A DNA stretch of 64,000 nt from Chrysogorgia sp. JL179-B06 (GCA_035772405.1 JAYKKM010000379.1:767501-831500), one strand, 5' to 3'. Numbered from the stretch's first letter, positions 1-8,314 are shown. Notes: generated by a model not told the origin, from the letters alone. Made by a program: numbers and translations.

Positions 1-1
1 T

Positions 2-103
2 AGCAGTGAGAAAGAGACACAACTGGAACCTGCGAGTGCTGCACCAGCTGTGTCAGAAAGTTGTAGAACTCGTCGTCCAACACTTGACACATTTGATTCT
101 TGA
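2..103 (+). CDS. Possible 3' end of an upstream gene in the polymerase cassette (partial)
   Basis: Frame 2 is open from the window edge to a TGA at 101-103, about 33 codons rich in Ser, Glu, Ala and Pro. The next gene's ATG lies 24 nt downstream at 127, matching the tight same-strand spacing of the rest of the cassette. No motif is visible and an open frame this short can occur by chance, so this is a weak call. The overlapping frame from position 6 runs through the start of the next gene and looks like a shadow. Confidence 0.25.
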   Translation, partial: SSEKETQLEPASAAPAVSESCRTRRPTLDTFDS

Positions 104-126
104 ACAAAACACACGACAATGTATAT

Positions 127-363
127 ATGTCTGCGATCGATCGAAAAGAGCTTATGAACGAATTGTACGACGCGCTACTTGTCACGACTGGTGCTGTGGT
201 AGTGAGTATGATTTCTAAAAAGGCTTTGGGAGAACCATTGGGAACACCAGAGACTGTGAAAGGTACAGTGAAACTTGCTGCAGCTGTTGGCGCAGGAACG
301 TTGTTAGTAAAATGGGCACAATCGAAAAAGTGGATACCGACAGATCCATTCAAATCAACGTAA
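127..363 (+). CDS. Small hydrophobic protein, first gene of the polymerase cassette
   Basis: 78 codons. I start at the ATG at 127 because the longer open frame from 100 begins with TTG. The N-terminal 15 residues are charged. Hydrophobic stretches follow at about residues 16-28 (Val/Ala/Leu rich) and 48-63 (Ala/Gly rich), separated by a Gly/Pro-rich turn (GEPLGTPETVKGT). The tail ends in DPFKST. Two short membrane segments with a reentrant hairpin shape are plausible. From memory, short proteins with a similar GEPLGTPE turn occur next to this type of polymerase in cnidarian genomes; I could not check this. It is followed after 4 nt by the next gene. Function is unknown; a virion or membrane role in the element is inference only. 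Confidence 0.6.
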   Translation: MSAIDRKELMNELYDALLVTTGAVVVSMISKKALGEPLGTPETVKGTVKLAAAVGAGTLLVKWAQSKKWIPTDPFKST

Positions 364-367
364 GTTA

Positions 368-787
368 ATGGTGAGTGTTGTGGCTGGAGGGATATTTAAT
401 GCAGTGGCTTTTGCAGGCGCTGGCTTTATGTTTTCAAAGTTTAATCACACAGGCTATGAGACCGAGATGAAAAGGCACAACCACGCGTTGGAACAGTTAG
501 CCAGCGCGAAAGAAGTGTGGTATGAGAATGAGGTCGCCAAGAAAGATAAGATCCAGCGTTTGCGACAACAGCTCTCTGATGCTAACGCTGACATCAATGA
601 CACAAACCACGCGTTGGAAGAACTTAGAAGCGTGATGACTATACAGTACAGCGGACGAGTGTTCACTGACTCCCCGAAGATTGCGGATTACTACCAACCG
701 AGTGCGGAAATGAAGGAATATCAATTATTGTTTGTTAGCGCGCTAGGCTTGGGTAGTGGAATAGTAGTGTGGGTACTAGTTCGGTGA
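368..787 (+). CDS. Membrane-anchored coiled-coil protein of the polymerase cassette
   Basis: 139 codons from an ATG at 368, only 4 nt after the previous stop. The layout is a hydrophobic Gly/Ala-rich segment at about residues 3-23, a long charged helical region at about 30-92 with many Glu, Lys, Arg, Gln and Leu residues (likely coiled coil), a Tyr/Pro-containing linker (ADYYQPSAEMKEYQ), and a C-terminal hydrophobic segment at about 120-138. I recall proteins with the same membrane, coiled-coil, membrane plan beside this polymerase in cnidarian genomes. It could be a membrane-tethering or virion-spanning protein of the element; the sequence shows no catalytic motif. Reading frames on the opposite strand here are shadows. 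Confidence 0.6.
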   Translation: MVSVVAGGIFNAVAFAGAGFMFSKFNHTGYETEMKRHNHALEQLASAKEVWYENEVAKKDKIQRLRQQLSDANADINDTNHALEELRSVMTIQYSGRVFTDSPKIADYYQPSAEMKEYQLLFVSALGLGSGIVVWVLVR

Positions 788-813
788 AAAAATGTTGGAG
801 TAGTATAAGAGTG

Positions 814-1395
814 ATGGACAAACTTATGAGGCAGATGAGTTACGGCTTGACAATTGACGAAATCGCGAGTGAGACGCAAACTGAGTGTGGAGACACCTTC
901 AGAATTTACTACTGCTCGGATTGTGACGTTGTGAAACATGTGACTGACTGCGGTGGGTACGCGTGTCCAAAGTGTGGTGACATCGAATGGGGTTACACTC
1001 AGAGTTACAGCGACATGAGACTCACTCGGTTAAAAAGCGTTCACAAACGGTCTTGGTGGATGGGGAGGAGACTACGGAACGTTGTGAAGGGTGAGCACCT
1101 TGAGTTGATAAAAGAGGACTTCCTGAAAGTTGTCAATGTGCTGCACTCATGCAATTTGATAAAGGGTAGAAATGTCAGCAGATATGGATACTACATTATT
1201 AGGTTGTGTCATAGAAGACGAGTCGAGACGCTCAAGAAGGTGTCAGACCTCAAAGACGGGAAGGTGAAAGACTTGTTTGACAACAATCTGTTTGGGGTGG
1301 TGTACCCAGAGCTGGGATGGTGTGAAAGTGGTGACAACTACTACGACGAGTGGTTTAGGAAAAAAACAAGTGTAGTATATAGAAGCTATGGGTGA
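814..1395 (+). CDS. Zinc-ribbon protein, possibly VLTF3-like late transcription factor
   Basis: 193 codons from the ATG at 814. The open frame extends upstream to a GTG at 769 inside the previous gene, but 814 leaves a 26-nt gap and fits its neighbours. Near the N-terminus are Cys pairs CSDC (34/37) and CPKC (51/54), a zinc ribbon. They are followed by a basic, Tyr/Trp/His-containing region (KSVHKRSWWMGRRL) and a helical region to about residue 165. This order (zinc ribbon, then H/W-containing helical domain) resembles the VLTF3-like transcription factors of large DNA viruses and relatives, but the match is by eye and weak. The stop overlaps the polymerase start by 8 nt, which suggests coupled expression. 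It could instead be an unrelated zinc-binding DNA-binding protein. Confidence 0.55.
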   Translation: MDKLMRQMSYGLTIDEIASETQTECGDTFRIYYCSDCDVVKHVTDCGGYACPKCGDIEWGYTQSYSDMRLTRLKSVHKRSWWMGRRLRNVVKGEHLELIKEDFLKVVNVLHSCNLIKGRNVSRYGYYIIRLCHRRRVETLKKVSDLKDGKVKDLFDNNLFGVVYPELGWCESGDNYYDEWFRKKTSVVYRSYG

Positions 1396-4300
1396 CGTCA
1401 CAGAAAACTCACTTGTTAGAAATGGTGCAGCCGTTGTAAATCCACTAACAGGTAGAGCAGTCAACGTTCATGGGCGAGTCTACAATCGACTTGTTAGAGA
1501 CGGTATTTTTAGCGACACGACGAGTGTCAGTACTATTAATCCGCTGACAAACAGGCGAGTTAACGTTGGTAGTCGGACACACAACCGTCTTGTTAGAGAC
1601 CAGGAGGCACAACCCACAGTTGAAGACCATAGCCCACGGCTGTTGGGTCAAGCACTGAGAGGGTTCACAAGGTCTTATGGAGTTGAGGTGGTTAACGACA
1701 GAGACATCAACCAGGTGAATGGTAGTAGAAGCGCTGTCATCAACCTTTTGAGACGTGAACTAGGTGAGACCAACGGAATGAAAGTGGTAGAGACAGTCAA
1801 GGTCACTTTTGAGAAAGTTTTAGAACTCAATAAGACCACGTACAAAACCGCCTACTTTAACAGCGAAACGTTCGTCGTCATTAATGAACACGACATCGAG
1901 GGTGTCGCCAATCGTGGGTCGGAACAGATCTTGACGCGGATAGCTGGGTGGTTATCTGAGGGGTCTGGATGGACTATCGACAAAATAGATGCGCACTACG
2001 TCAATATCGCTATTTACAGACCTCTGCGTGGGAGTAGCTACATTGCGTTGCCAAAGGAGTTGCGTAACAGTAAGAAGGGTTTGATAAACGTAAATAACGG
2101 TGATGACAACGAGTGCTTTAGATGGTGTCACCTCGCACATAAATTCCCTGCTGGAAAAAACTCTGATAGAACGTCAAAGTATGTCAGACATGTCAGTGAG
2201 CTGAATTATGACGGAATTGACTTCCCAATCACACTCAAAGATTACAACAAGATCGAAAAGGCTAACGAAATTAGCATCAATGTTTTTGGGTACGAAAATA
2301 AGCAGCCATTCCCTGTGTACGTTTCTAAGGAAGCGTGCCCTGACCATATGGACCTACTGTTGATAACTAATGATGTGGGCAACAAGCATTATGTGTATAT
2401 TCGTGACTTCAACAAATTCATGCACCGGCAGACAAAGCACGAGGCGAGAAAGCACTTTTGTAGGTATTGTTTGCAGTGTTTTACCCGAGCGGACGTGCTC
2501 GAACGTCATGTGGAAGTATGTTTGGTCATTAATGGGAAGCAAGCTATTAAAATGCCGCAAAAAGGTGCGAAAGTGAAATACGAGAATTTTAGCAGACAAT
2601 TAAATGTACCATTTGTGGTGTATGCAGACTTCGAGGCTATCACACAGAAGGTGCACACAACAAAGCTGTCAAGCGAGTGTAGCTACACAAATGCTTACCA
2701 GAGACACGTTGACTGCGGTTATGGGTACAAATTAGTTTGTTGCTACGACAACGAGTACAGTAAGCCAGTAAAAGTGTATCGCGGTGAAAACGCAGTCAAC
2801 AAGTTCATTGGGGAGATGTTAGAAATTGTCGAATATTGTAAAGAGACATCTGAGAGTCACTTTAACAAAGAAATGATACTAACTGATGCCGATAAGAAGA
2901 ACTTTGACGAGGCTAAAAGTTGTCATATTTGCAGTGTTGAGTACACTGGCGCTGACGTTAGAGTGAGAGACCACTGTCACGTGTCAGGTAAGTACAGAGG
3001 GTCCGCACATCGCGATTGTAATGTGAACTTTAAGTTGACTGATAAAATTCCTGTGATCTTTCACAACTTACGTGGCTACGATAGTCATTTCATTATGCAG
3101 GAGATTGGTAAGTTTGGTCAAGACATAAATGTGATACCGAACAACATGGAGAAGTACATGGCGTTCATGCTTGGAAAAAACTTGGTATTTTTGGACAGCT
3201 TTCAGTTCATGGGTAGTGGTCTAGACAACTTGGTAAGGAACCTACCAAGGGACGCTTTCAAATACACGTCAGAAGTGTTTCACGACGAGGGGTTGACACT
3301 TATGACAAGAAAGGGGGTCTATCCCTATGATTACATGGACTCCTTTAATAAATTCGATGAGCGCGAGCTACCCTCCAAAAAAGATTTCTACAGCATTCTG
3401 AATGATGAGCACATCACGGAAGAAATGTACGAGCGTGCCATCGATGTGTGGGACTACTTTGACGTTAAAAATATGGGTGGGTACCACGACCTGTATTTGA
3501 AAAGTGATGTGCTCTTGCTCGCCGACGTTTTTGAGAACTTTAGAAAGACATGCCATCGCGAGTATAAATTAGACCCGTGTCATTATTTTACATCGCCCGG
3601 ATTGGCTTGGGACGCCATGTTAAAGATGACTGGAGTGGAACTCGAATTATTGTCCGACATTGACATGTTCCAGTTCGTAGAAATGGGTATGCGTGGTGGT
3701 GTGAGCTACATATGCAACAGACATGGTGTGGCGAATAATAAGTACATGAAGGGGTATGATAAAGCGCAAGAGTCGAAGTATTTGATGTACCTTGATGCCA
3801 ACAATTTGTACGGATGGGCAATGAGTCGAAGTCTACCTACGGGCGGCTTCAAGTGGTTGACTGAGAAAGAAATAAAAAAGGTTAATCTATGCGACTATCA
3901 CAACGATAGTAAAAAGGGCTTACTGCTCGAAGTCGACTTGGAGTATCCAGACCACTTGCATGACCTACACAACGATTACCCGGTGGCTCCTGAGAAGATG
4001 GAGATAACTGTTGACATGTTGTCGGAGTACTGCACAAAAATCAAAAATAAGTTTAACGTGAGTGTTGGTGGTGTAAAGAAGCTGGTGACTAGTTTGATGG
4101 ACAAAAAAAAGTATGTGTGTCACTACGGAAATCTGCAGTTGTACATGGATCTTGGATTAAAAATCAATAAGATTCACAGGGTCCTGCAGTTTGACCAGTC
4201 CAAGTGGCTAGGCAAGTACATCGACTTTAACACAGTCAAAAGAACCGCGGCTAAGAACGCTTTCGAGAAGGACTTCTTCAAGTTAATGAACAACAGTGTG

Positions 4301-5074
4301 TTCGGAAAAACGATGGAAAATTTGAGGAAGCGTGTGGACGTAAGATTAGTGACCACCGAGAAAAAATTAGAAAAGCTTGTCTCAAAGCCTACGTTCGTGT
4401 CTTGCAAGATATTTAGCGAGAACTTAGTTGCTGTTCATAAAGTTAAAGAAACGCTGACACTAAATCGACCTGCGTATGTGGGTATGTGCATACTAGACTT
4501 GAGTAAAACGCTGATGTACAATTTCCACTACAATTATATCATGAAAAAGTACTCTAGCAACACCTGCAGATTGCACTTCACTGACACTGACAGTCTGTTG
4601 TACTCAATCAAAACTGACGACGTTTACTCCGACTTTATGATGGAGTGCGAAAAGTTCGACAATAGCGACTACCCTGCAGACAGCCCATTCTTTTTTAGAG
4701 AGAATAAGAAAGTTATTGGGAAGATGAAGGACGAGTGCGCTGGAACGCCAATTATTGAGTTCGTCGGGTTGCGCAGTAAAATGTATAGCTATTTGAAAGA
4801 GGATGGGGTAGGTGGGAAAACCGCTAAAGGCATTAGAAAGAATATAATTAAAAAAGTGATCAAGCACGAAGATTATAAAAGTGTGTTACTTGAGCAGAAA
4901 CAATTGCGACACACAATGAAGACCATTAGAAGTGTCAAGCATCAGCTCGGTAGTTACGAAATTAATAAAGTGTCGCTATCCTGTTTTGATGATAAACGAT
5001 ACCTTTTAGAAAATGGTATTGACTCCTATGCATATGGTCACAAAAACATTGAAAACAGTGAGCAAACGGACTAA
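1388..5074 (+). CDS. Protein-primed family B DNA polymerase with endonuclease VII-like insert
   Basis: Intact 1228-codon ORF from an ATG overlapping the previous gene. It would replicate the element from a protein primer. Residues 18-38 and 51-71 are two NPLT(G/N)R-type repeats resembling the 2-cysteine adaptor peptides of large DNA viruses. A C2H2-like finger (CRYCLQCF, about 357-380) precedes the exonuclease. Exo I has D414/E416 (YADFE), Exo II N560/D565 (HNLRGYDSHF) and Exo III Y703/D707. Between Exo I and Exo II lies a Cys/His cluster (C512, C515, D528-H531 DHCH, HRDC at 541-544) typical of recombination endonuclease VII-like folds. Polymerase motif A is D803 (DANNLYG), motif B K965-K974 (KLMNNSVFGK) and motif C D1066/D1068 (FTDTDS). 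All catalytic acids are present. Base composition is balanced, unlike the decayed AT-rich polymerase at 10348-15213. The closest relatives I recall are abundant in cnidarian genomes. Confidence 0.93.
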   Translation: MGDVTENSLVRNGAAVVNPLTGRAVNVHGRVYNRLVRDGIFSDTTSVSTINPLTNRRVNVGSRTHNRLVRDQEAQPTVEDHSPRLLGQALRGFTRSYGVEVVNDRDINQVNGSRSAVINLLRRELGETNGMKVVETVKVTFEKVLELNKTTYKTAYFNSETFVVINEHDIEGVANRGSEQILTRIAGWLSEGSGWTIDKIDAHYVNIAIYRPLRGSSYIALPKELRNSKKGLINVNNGDDNECFRWCHLAHKFPAGKNSDRTSKYVRHVSELNYDGIDFPITLKDYNKIEKANEISINVFGYENKQPFPVYVSKEACPDHMDLLLITNDVGNKHYVYIRDFNKFMHRQTKHEARKHFCRYCLQCFTRADVLERHVEVCLVINGKQAIKMPQKGAKVKYENFSRQLNVPFVVYADFEAITQKVHTTKLSSECSYTNAYQRHVDCGYGYKLVCCYDNEYSKPVKVYRGENAVNKFIGEMLEIVEYCKETSESHFNKEMILTDADKKNFDEAKSCHICSVEYTGADVRVRDHCHVSGKYRGSAHRDCNVNFKLTDKIPVIFHNLRGYDSHFIMQEIGKFGQDINVIPNNMEKYMAFMLGKNLVFLDSFQFMGSGLDNLVRNLPRDAFKYTSEVFHDEGLTLMTRKGVYPYDYMDSFNKFDERELPSKKDFYSILNDEHITEEMYERAIDVWDYFDVKNMGGYHDLYLKSDVLLLADVFENFRKTCHREYKLDPCHYFTSPGLAWDAMLKMTGVELELLSDIDMFQFVEMGMRGGVSYICNRHGVANNKYMKGYDKAQESKYLMYLDANNLYGWAMSRSLPTGGFKWLTEKEIKKVNLCDYHNDSKKGLLLEVDLEYPDHLHDLHNDYPVAPEKMEITVDMLSEYCTKIKNKFNVSVGGVKKLVTSLMDKKKYVCHYGNLQLYMDLGLKINKIHRVLQFDQSKWLGKYIDFNTVKRTAAKNAFEKDFFKLMNNSVFGKTMENLRKRVDVRLVTTEKKLEKLVSKPTFVSCKIFSENLVAVHKVKETLTLNRPAYVGMCILDLSKTLMYNFHYNYIMKKYSSNTCRLHFTDTDSLLYSIKTDDVYSDFMMECEKFDNSDYPADSPFFFRENKKVIGKMKDECAGTPIIEFVGLRSKMYSYLKEDGVGGKTAKGIRKNIIKKVIKHEDYKSVLLEQKQLRHTMKTIRSVKHQLGSYEINKVSLSCFDDKRYLLENGIDSYAYGHKNIENSEQTD

Positions 5075-5145
5075 TTTGCAAAACAACCGGCTATTTGTTG
5101 ACCAATCAAAAGAGTGCCATTTCGCTATCCATTTGGATAAACATC

Positions 5146-5177
5146 ACCACTAGAATCAAAATCTAGTGGTTTTTTTT
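5146..5177 (+). terminator. Hairpin plus T-run after the polymerase
   Basis: A perfect 9-bp stem (ACCACTAGA at 5146-5154, TCTAGTGGT at 5162-5170) with a 7-nt loop is followed by eight T residues, 72 nt after the polymerase stop codon. It looks like an intrinsic terminator or a hairpin-type 3'-end signal such as those of some large DNA viruses. Function is inferred from shape and position only. Confidence 0.5.
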
Positions 5178-5236
5178 CGCGCGTGAATTTGTGAGACAGC
5201 AGTGGAACGTGTCGGTGGTTTGTTGAGCAAAAATGT

Positions 5237-5402
5237 AAAAATGCTGAAATGACACCTTCTACTTTTTTAAATGTGTGAAAACGTTGAAGTGGCACACTAT
5301 GCCTTTTTTAAATACGCGAAAATGTTGAAACGACATTCTCCACTTTTTAAAGACGTGAAAATGATGAAACGACATATTCTAGCTTTAAATTTAGCGAAAA
5401 TC
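5237..5402. repeat. Diverged tandem repeat, about four copies of a 45-55 bp unit
   Basis: The units begin with AAAA(T/C)G(C/T/A)TGAA followed by (A/G)TG(A/G)CA-type and CTTTTTAAA-type segments. Copies start near 5237, 5278, 5319 and 5357, and a fifth truncated start (GCGAAAATCG) ends the block. It lies between the polymerase hairpin and the large inverted repeat at 5475, so it may be subterminal repeat DNA of the first element. No gene is visible here. Confidence 0.55.
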
Positions 5403-5460
5403 GTTATTTTAGTATTTCTCATCAATTGAGTAGAAAACATGGGAGGGGTGTTTAGATTGA

Positions 5461-5898
5461 CTAATGATTGCCATAGTAGTATAGAGAGTGGTGGTACGAG
5501 CTCACCAACGTCGATTGTAAAACATAAACACCAAAACATTGCTGAGTTGTGGCTTGACACAAATTTGGCGATGTTTTGGTGTTTATATTACGGTTGACGT
5601 TGACTGAGCTCGTACCGCCACTCTCTATACTACTTTCATCTTGGTTCATTTCAGTTTTCATTTTTTCAATATATGCGTAATCGCCATAACCCTGTCCAAT
5701 ATCTCTCGATTCAATTTCCATACATTCAATAATTCCACCATAGTAATAGTCACATAAGTCACAGACGGCAAATAATGATCCAATGTAACGGTTACGAAAA
5801 TGTTGTATATAATAAACAATTTTCAATATCGTCTTAATATTGATTTCTTGTTCATTATCTTGCTCATAGGTTCTTTTATCACCAATTTTTAACGACAT
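5461..5898 (-). CDS. Hypothetical protein, unrecognised
   Basis: The minus strand is open from 6052 down to 5461 but has no ATG until 5896-5898, giving about 145 codons; upstream in-frame codons (starting GTG at 5997) also look protein-like. Residues from the ATG include a Lys/Glu/Ile-rich segment, aromatic Cys/Tyr-rich text (CDLCDYYYGG) and an acidic Met/Glu segment. The last 50 or so codons are simply the translated inverted repeat at 5475-5634, so the real gene, if any, probably ends before it. No known family was recognised. It may be a remnant of the AT-rich element with its true start lost. Confidence 0.25.
   Translation of the reverse strand: MSLKIGDKRTYEQDNEQEINIKTILKIVYYIQHFRNRYIGSLFAVCDLCDYYYGGIIECMEIESRDIGQGYGDYAYIEKMKTEMNQDESSIESGGTSSVNVNRNINTKTSPNLCQATTQQCFGVYVLQSTLVSSYHHSLYYYGNH
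5475..5634. repeat. Long imperfect inverted repeat (hairpin, about 68-nt arms, 24-nt loop)
   Basis: Left arm 5475-5542 pairs with right arm 5567-5634. Both outer ends carry AGTAGTATAGAGAGTGG, and both inner ends carry AAACACCAAAACAT. A few mismatches occur in the middle, around GGTACGAGCTC and CAACGTC. It falls on the border between the balanced-composition cassette and the AT-rich element, so it could be a relic terminal structure or a foldback insertion. The opposite-strand ORF at 5461-5898 reads through both arms. Confidence 0.7.
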
Positions 5899-6050
5899 TC
5901 TCAAAAACAAATGATGGAACGCGTTTAAAAAATCGACTTGTATATATACTATTTTTCCATTCCTAAAATATATATTTCCACACGCAGAATTTAACACGAA
6001 TTTGATTTGATAAAAAATTGAAAAAGTACTATTGTAACTACAACGTATAA

Positions 6051-6238
6051 ACTAATCCCACGAATATTTAATATATCAACTGATTTGACGTGTGTGTGTT
6101 TTAGAACAAAATTAGGGATTCGTGTCTTTAATCCCACAGCACACCATATGGTCAACTAATCCCCGAGTATTTGTTTAGAAGAAATCGCTAATTATGGATT
6201 CGCGTCTCTAATTCCCACAACAAACAATCATTTGTTCA
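6051..6238. repeat. Diverged tandem duplication upstream of the 6402 gene
   Basis: Two units (about 6051-6154 and 6155-6238) each start with ACTAATCCC, and each contains a GGATTCG(T/C)GTCT(T/C)TAAT segment followed by CCCACA. The second is shorter. It holds no ORF and sits about 160 bp upstream of the first gene of the AT-rich element, so it may be promoter-proximal or terminal repeat DNA. Confidence 0.5.
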
Positions 6239-6341
6239 TGAGTATCACAAATCATCTGTATGACATGAACGCTTTAATGAACGAACTCTGATTGGTCAAA
6301 CCATCCTACCCACAGTAACCCATAGTAACGCAGGATGCTAT

Positions 6342-6348
6342 TATAAAA
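6342..6348 (+). promoter_or_regulatory. TATA box candidate for the gene at 6402
   Basis: TATAAAA lies 54-60 nt upstream of the ATG at 6402, inside a 6240-6400 stretch that is less AT-rich than the genes that follow, so the match stands out from background. It would give a short leader. No other promoter evidence is available. Confidence 0.4.
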
Positions 6349-6401
6349 CCTGATGTAGGTTCGAAAATAATTAATATCCGTCTGAGTGCAAGAGAGAGAG
6401 A

Positions 6402-7205
6402 ATGGCAAAAATATTTGAGAAGAAGAACGTGAACAGCGAAACAGAAATTAAAGAAGCAGATGACTACATCCCATTAGAGACAACTGATAATCAACAGAAA
6501 AATCTGAGGAGACTATCGAGGAGTTGTATATGGGTAAATATAATTGTGCATTAAACAAATGTAAAGAAGAAATATCCCAAGAACGACAAAAATTATTTTT
6601 ATCCCATATCACTCATATAATGGATTGTGAATGTTACCAGTTTAAGGGAGAGAGACCCAGTTATCGTGAAGTAACTCTTCTCGAACTTCAAACGAAGAAG
6701 TATTTTATTTATCATTGTTATGATGGCAAGTTAAAACCCTACAAAGAACTAACTCGAGGGGAACGTTCTACCGTCTACTATCAATATCAATGTCATGGTT
6801 TACACTATTTATCTGAAAAACAATCAAGAGATTATTTTAGTCAAATTGAACTTATAAATAGATTAAGTTATTTAATTATTTCGTAATGTTTTTTCCCCGA
6901 ATGCTATTATCGGGTATAAAGGTGGTGATAAAGAATCTTCTTTAGTTAAAACACTTCAAGAAAAAACTATTTTATATTGTTTTAATCTTGAATATTTTGG
7001 AATTGAGAAGTACGATCATTTACTTTCGTTTTATAATCTTAAACCAAGAAATTGTTGGTATCATACTAGCGAACCAACATGTTTATTGTATCATTGTAGT
7101 TTGTTTGAATGTCTTTTATTTGCTGCATGTTTGTTTCGTAAATTAGAAGATGAGGTTAATGAACAATGTGTACTGGCTATGTACGATAAGGAATTTAGTT
7201 TTTAA
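6402..7205 (+). pseudogene. Broken gene of unknown function in the AT-rich element
   Basis: Three consecutive frames together look like one protein of roughly 265 residues. The first starts at the ATG at 6402 and is charged (Lys/Glu rich). Near the A-run at about 6499-6503 the coding frame changes, consistent with one lost base, and continues through 6530-6886 (CECYQFKGERPSYREV, YHCYDGKLKPYKEL). Just before the TAA at 6884-6886 the frame changes again and runs from about 6888 to the TAA at 7203-7205 (GYKGGDKESS, CWYHTSEPTCLLYHCSLF). The last part is Cys/His rich and has a KGG motif that I loosely associate with uncharacterised nuclease-like proteins in animal mobile elements, which is not firm. 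No ATG precedes the third segment, so it is a continuation and not a separate gene. Confidence 0.5.
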
Positions 7206-7305
7206 AAAATTATTCTCTCCTGAAATTTTTCAAATAAAAAAATATTGAAAGACAAAATGAAGTATTATTTTTTCTCAAATTTAAAAATACCCTAGTATCT
7301 TTTGA

Positions 7306-7584
7306 TTTAAAAAAAAACAAACAAATATTGAATGTTTTTTCCTTTTATTTTTAGAAACACAAAGATTGTTTAAAAAATTAGCAAAAGTACATTTAAGAAA
7401 TGCTTATTTTTTAAAAATAAAACGTACATTAGAACGTTTTTATTTTGTTAATGATGTATATGTTGTCAAAAACAATATTTTTGTAAAAATAGGACAGAGA
7501 AGTTTTAAAAAAAATAAGATGATCATAGAAACTCTTTGTACATTTAAATATATAAAAAATGATATCATTATACATATAGTATAA
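7306..7584 (+). CDS. Short basic ORF, doubtful gene
   Basis: The plus frame is open from 7306 to the TAA at 7582-7584 but lacks an ATG near its start; the first candidate is a TTG at 7366. The product would be Lys/Phe/Ile rich with no motif. A pyrimidine-rich run ending in TAG at 7351-7353 resembles a splice acceptor. In such AT-rich sequence an open frame of this length may be chance or a gene remnant. The opposite-strand ORF over 7429-7629 is equally unconvincing. The rest of 7206-7633 holds nothing recognisable. Confidence 0.2.
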   Translation, partial: FKKKQTNIECFFLLFLETQRLFKKLAKVHLRNAYFLKIKRTLERFYFVNDVYVVKNNIFVKIGQRSFKKNKMIIETLCTFKYIKNDIIIHIV

Positions 7585-7633
7585 ATAAAACGTTCTTATT
7601 TTTTTTATATTTGTCTCATTGGAAAGCATTAAA

Positions 7634-8314
7634 ATGAGTCAGAAAAAAATCATCCATCAAAGTGAACGTTTCTGGGTTTATCATCCAAGAAAATTCGGGA
7701 CAGTTTCTTTAAAAACAGTAGATAATTTATATGAGTTTCAAGAAGCTTCTTGGGTACAAGGTGTAATACCAACGAGTTTTCTTGACGGTTATAAAATTAA
7801 AACAGATATTCGAGCTCCAGGTTTATTTACTGATTTTTCATTGACATTTTGTGACAATAGAAAATTTCAAACAGCAAAACTGAGTTATCTTACGGGAGAA
7901 TTAGAAGAAAGAAAAAAAAATTGGAATAAACGAAAAATAATTCATAGTATTGATGTAAAAATTAAAAATAATATTCGTGAAAAATATCAAGATGCATTAG
8001 GATGGAGTATTGTTCAAGTTAAAAAAGAGATATTCGAAGAGGGTGATTTTGTAGCATATATTGGACAACCTAGTAAATATTATTTTAGCCCTAATCAACT
8101 GTTTATTGATCCTGAAAAAAATATCTTTAACGATAATAAACATTTTGTAGATTTAGCTTATAATTTACCTGCTGATGAAGATTTTATTTTGATTCAAAAC
8201 ATTAAATTTATAGATGATCATTTTTTTTATAAATATGGTATTAAAACGGGTGAAGGTGATAAACCCTATACTGATTACGATATTTCTATTGTTTATTCCG
8301 ATGGATATACGTAG
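7634..8314 (+). CDS. Hypothetical protein, intact, 226 aa
   Basis: Intact ORF from the ATG at 7634 (a TTG at 7619 extends it by five codons) to TAG at 8312-8314. It is the longest undamaged gene in the AT-rich element. The protein is hydrophilic and mixed alpha/beta in look, with no membrane segment, no Cys cluster and no nucleotide-binding motif. Notable text is SERFWVYHPRKFG near the start, a Lys/Arg-rich centre (ERKKNWNKRK) and an acidic, aromatic C-terminus. I do not recognise the family. Preservation while its neighbours are broken could be chance or recent decay. It could be a structural protein of the element, but nothing in the sequence proves that. Confidence 0.55.
   Translation: MSQKKIIHQSERFWVYHPRKFGTVSLKTVDNLYEFQEASWVQGVIPTSFLDGYKIKTDIRAPGLFTDFSLTFCDNRKFQTAKLSYLTGELEERKKNWNKRKIIHSIDVKIKNNIREKYQDALGWSIVQVKKEIFEEGDFVAYIGQPSKYYFSPNQLFIDPEKNIFNDNKHFVDLAYNLPADEDFILIQNIKFIDDHFFYKYGIKTGEGDKPYTDYDISIVYSDGYT

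Noticed and set aside
454..724. Minus-strand ORFs under the coiled-coil gene
   Set aside because: Shadow frames; the plus strand has the tight gene layout and protein-like composition.
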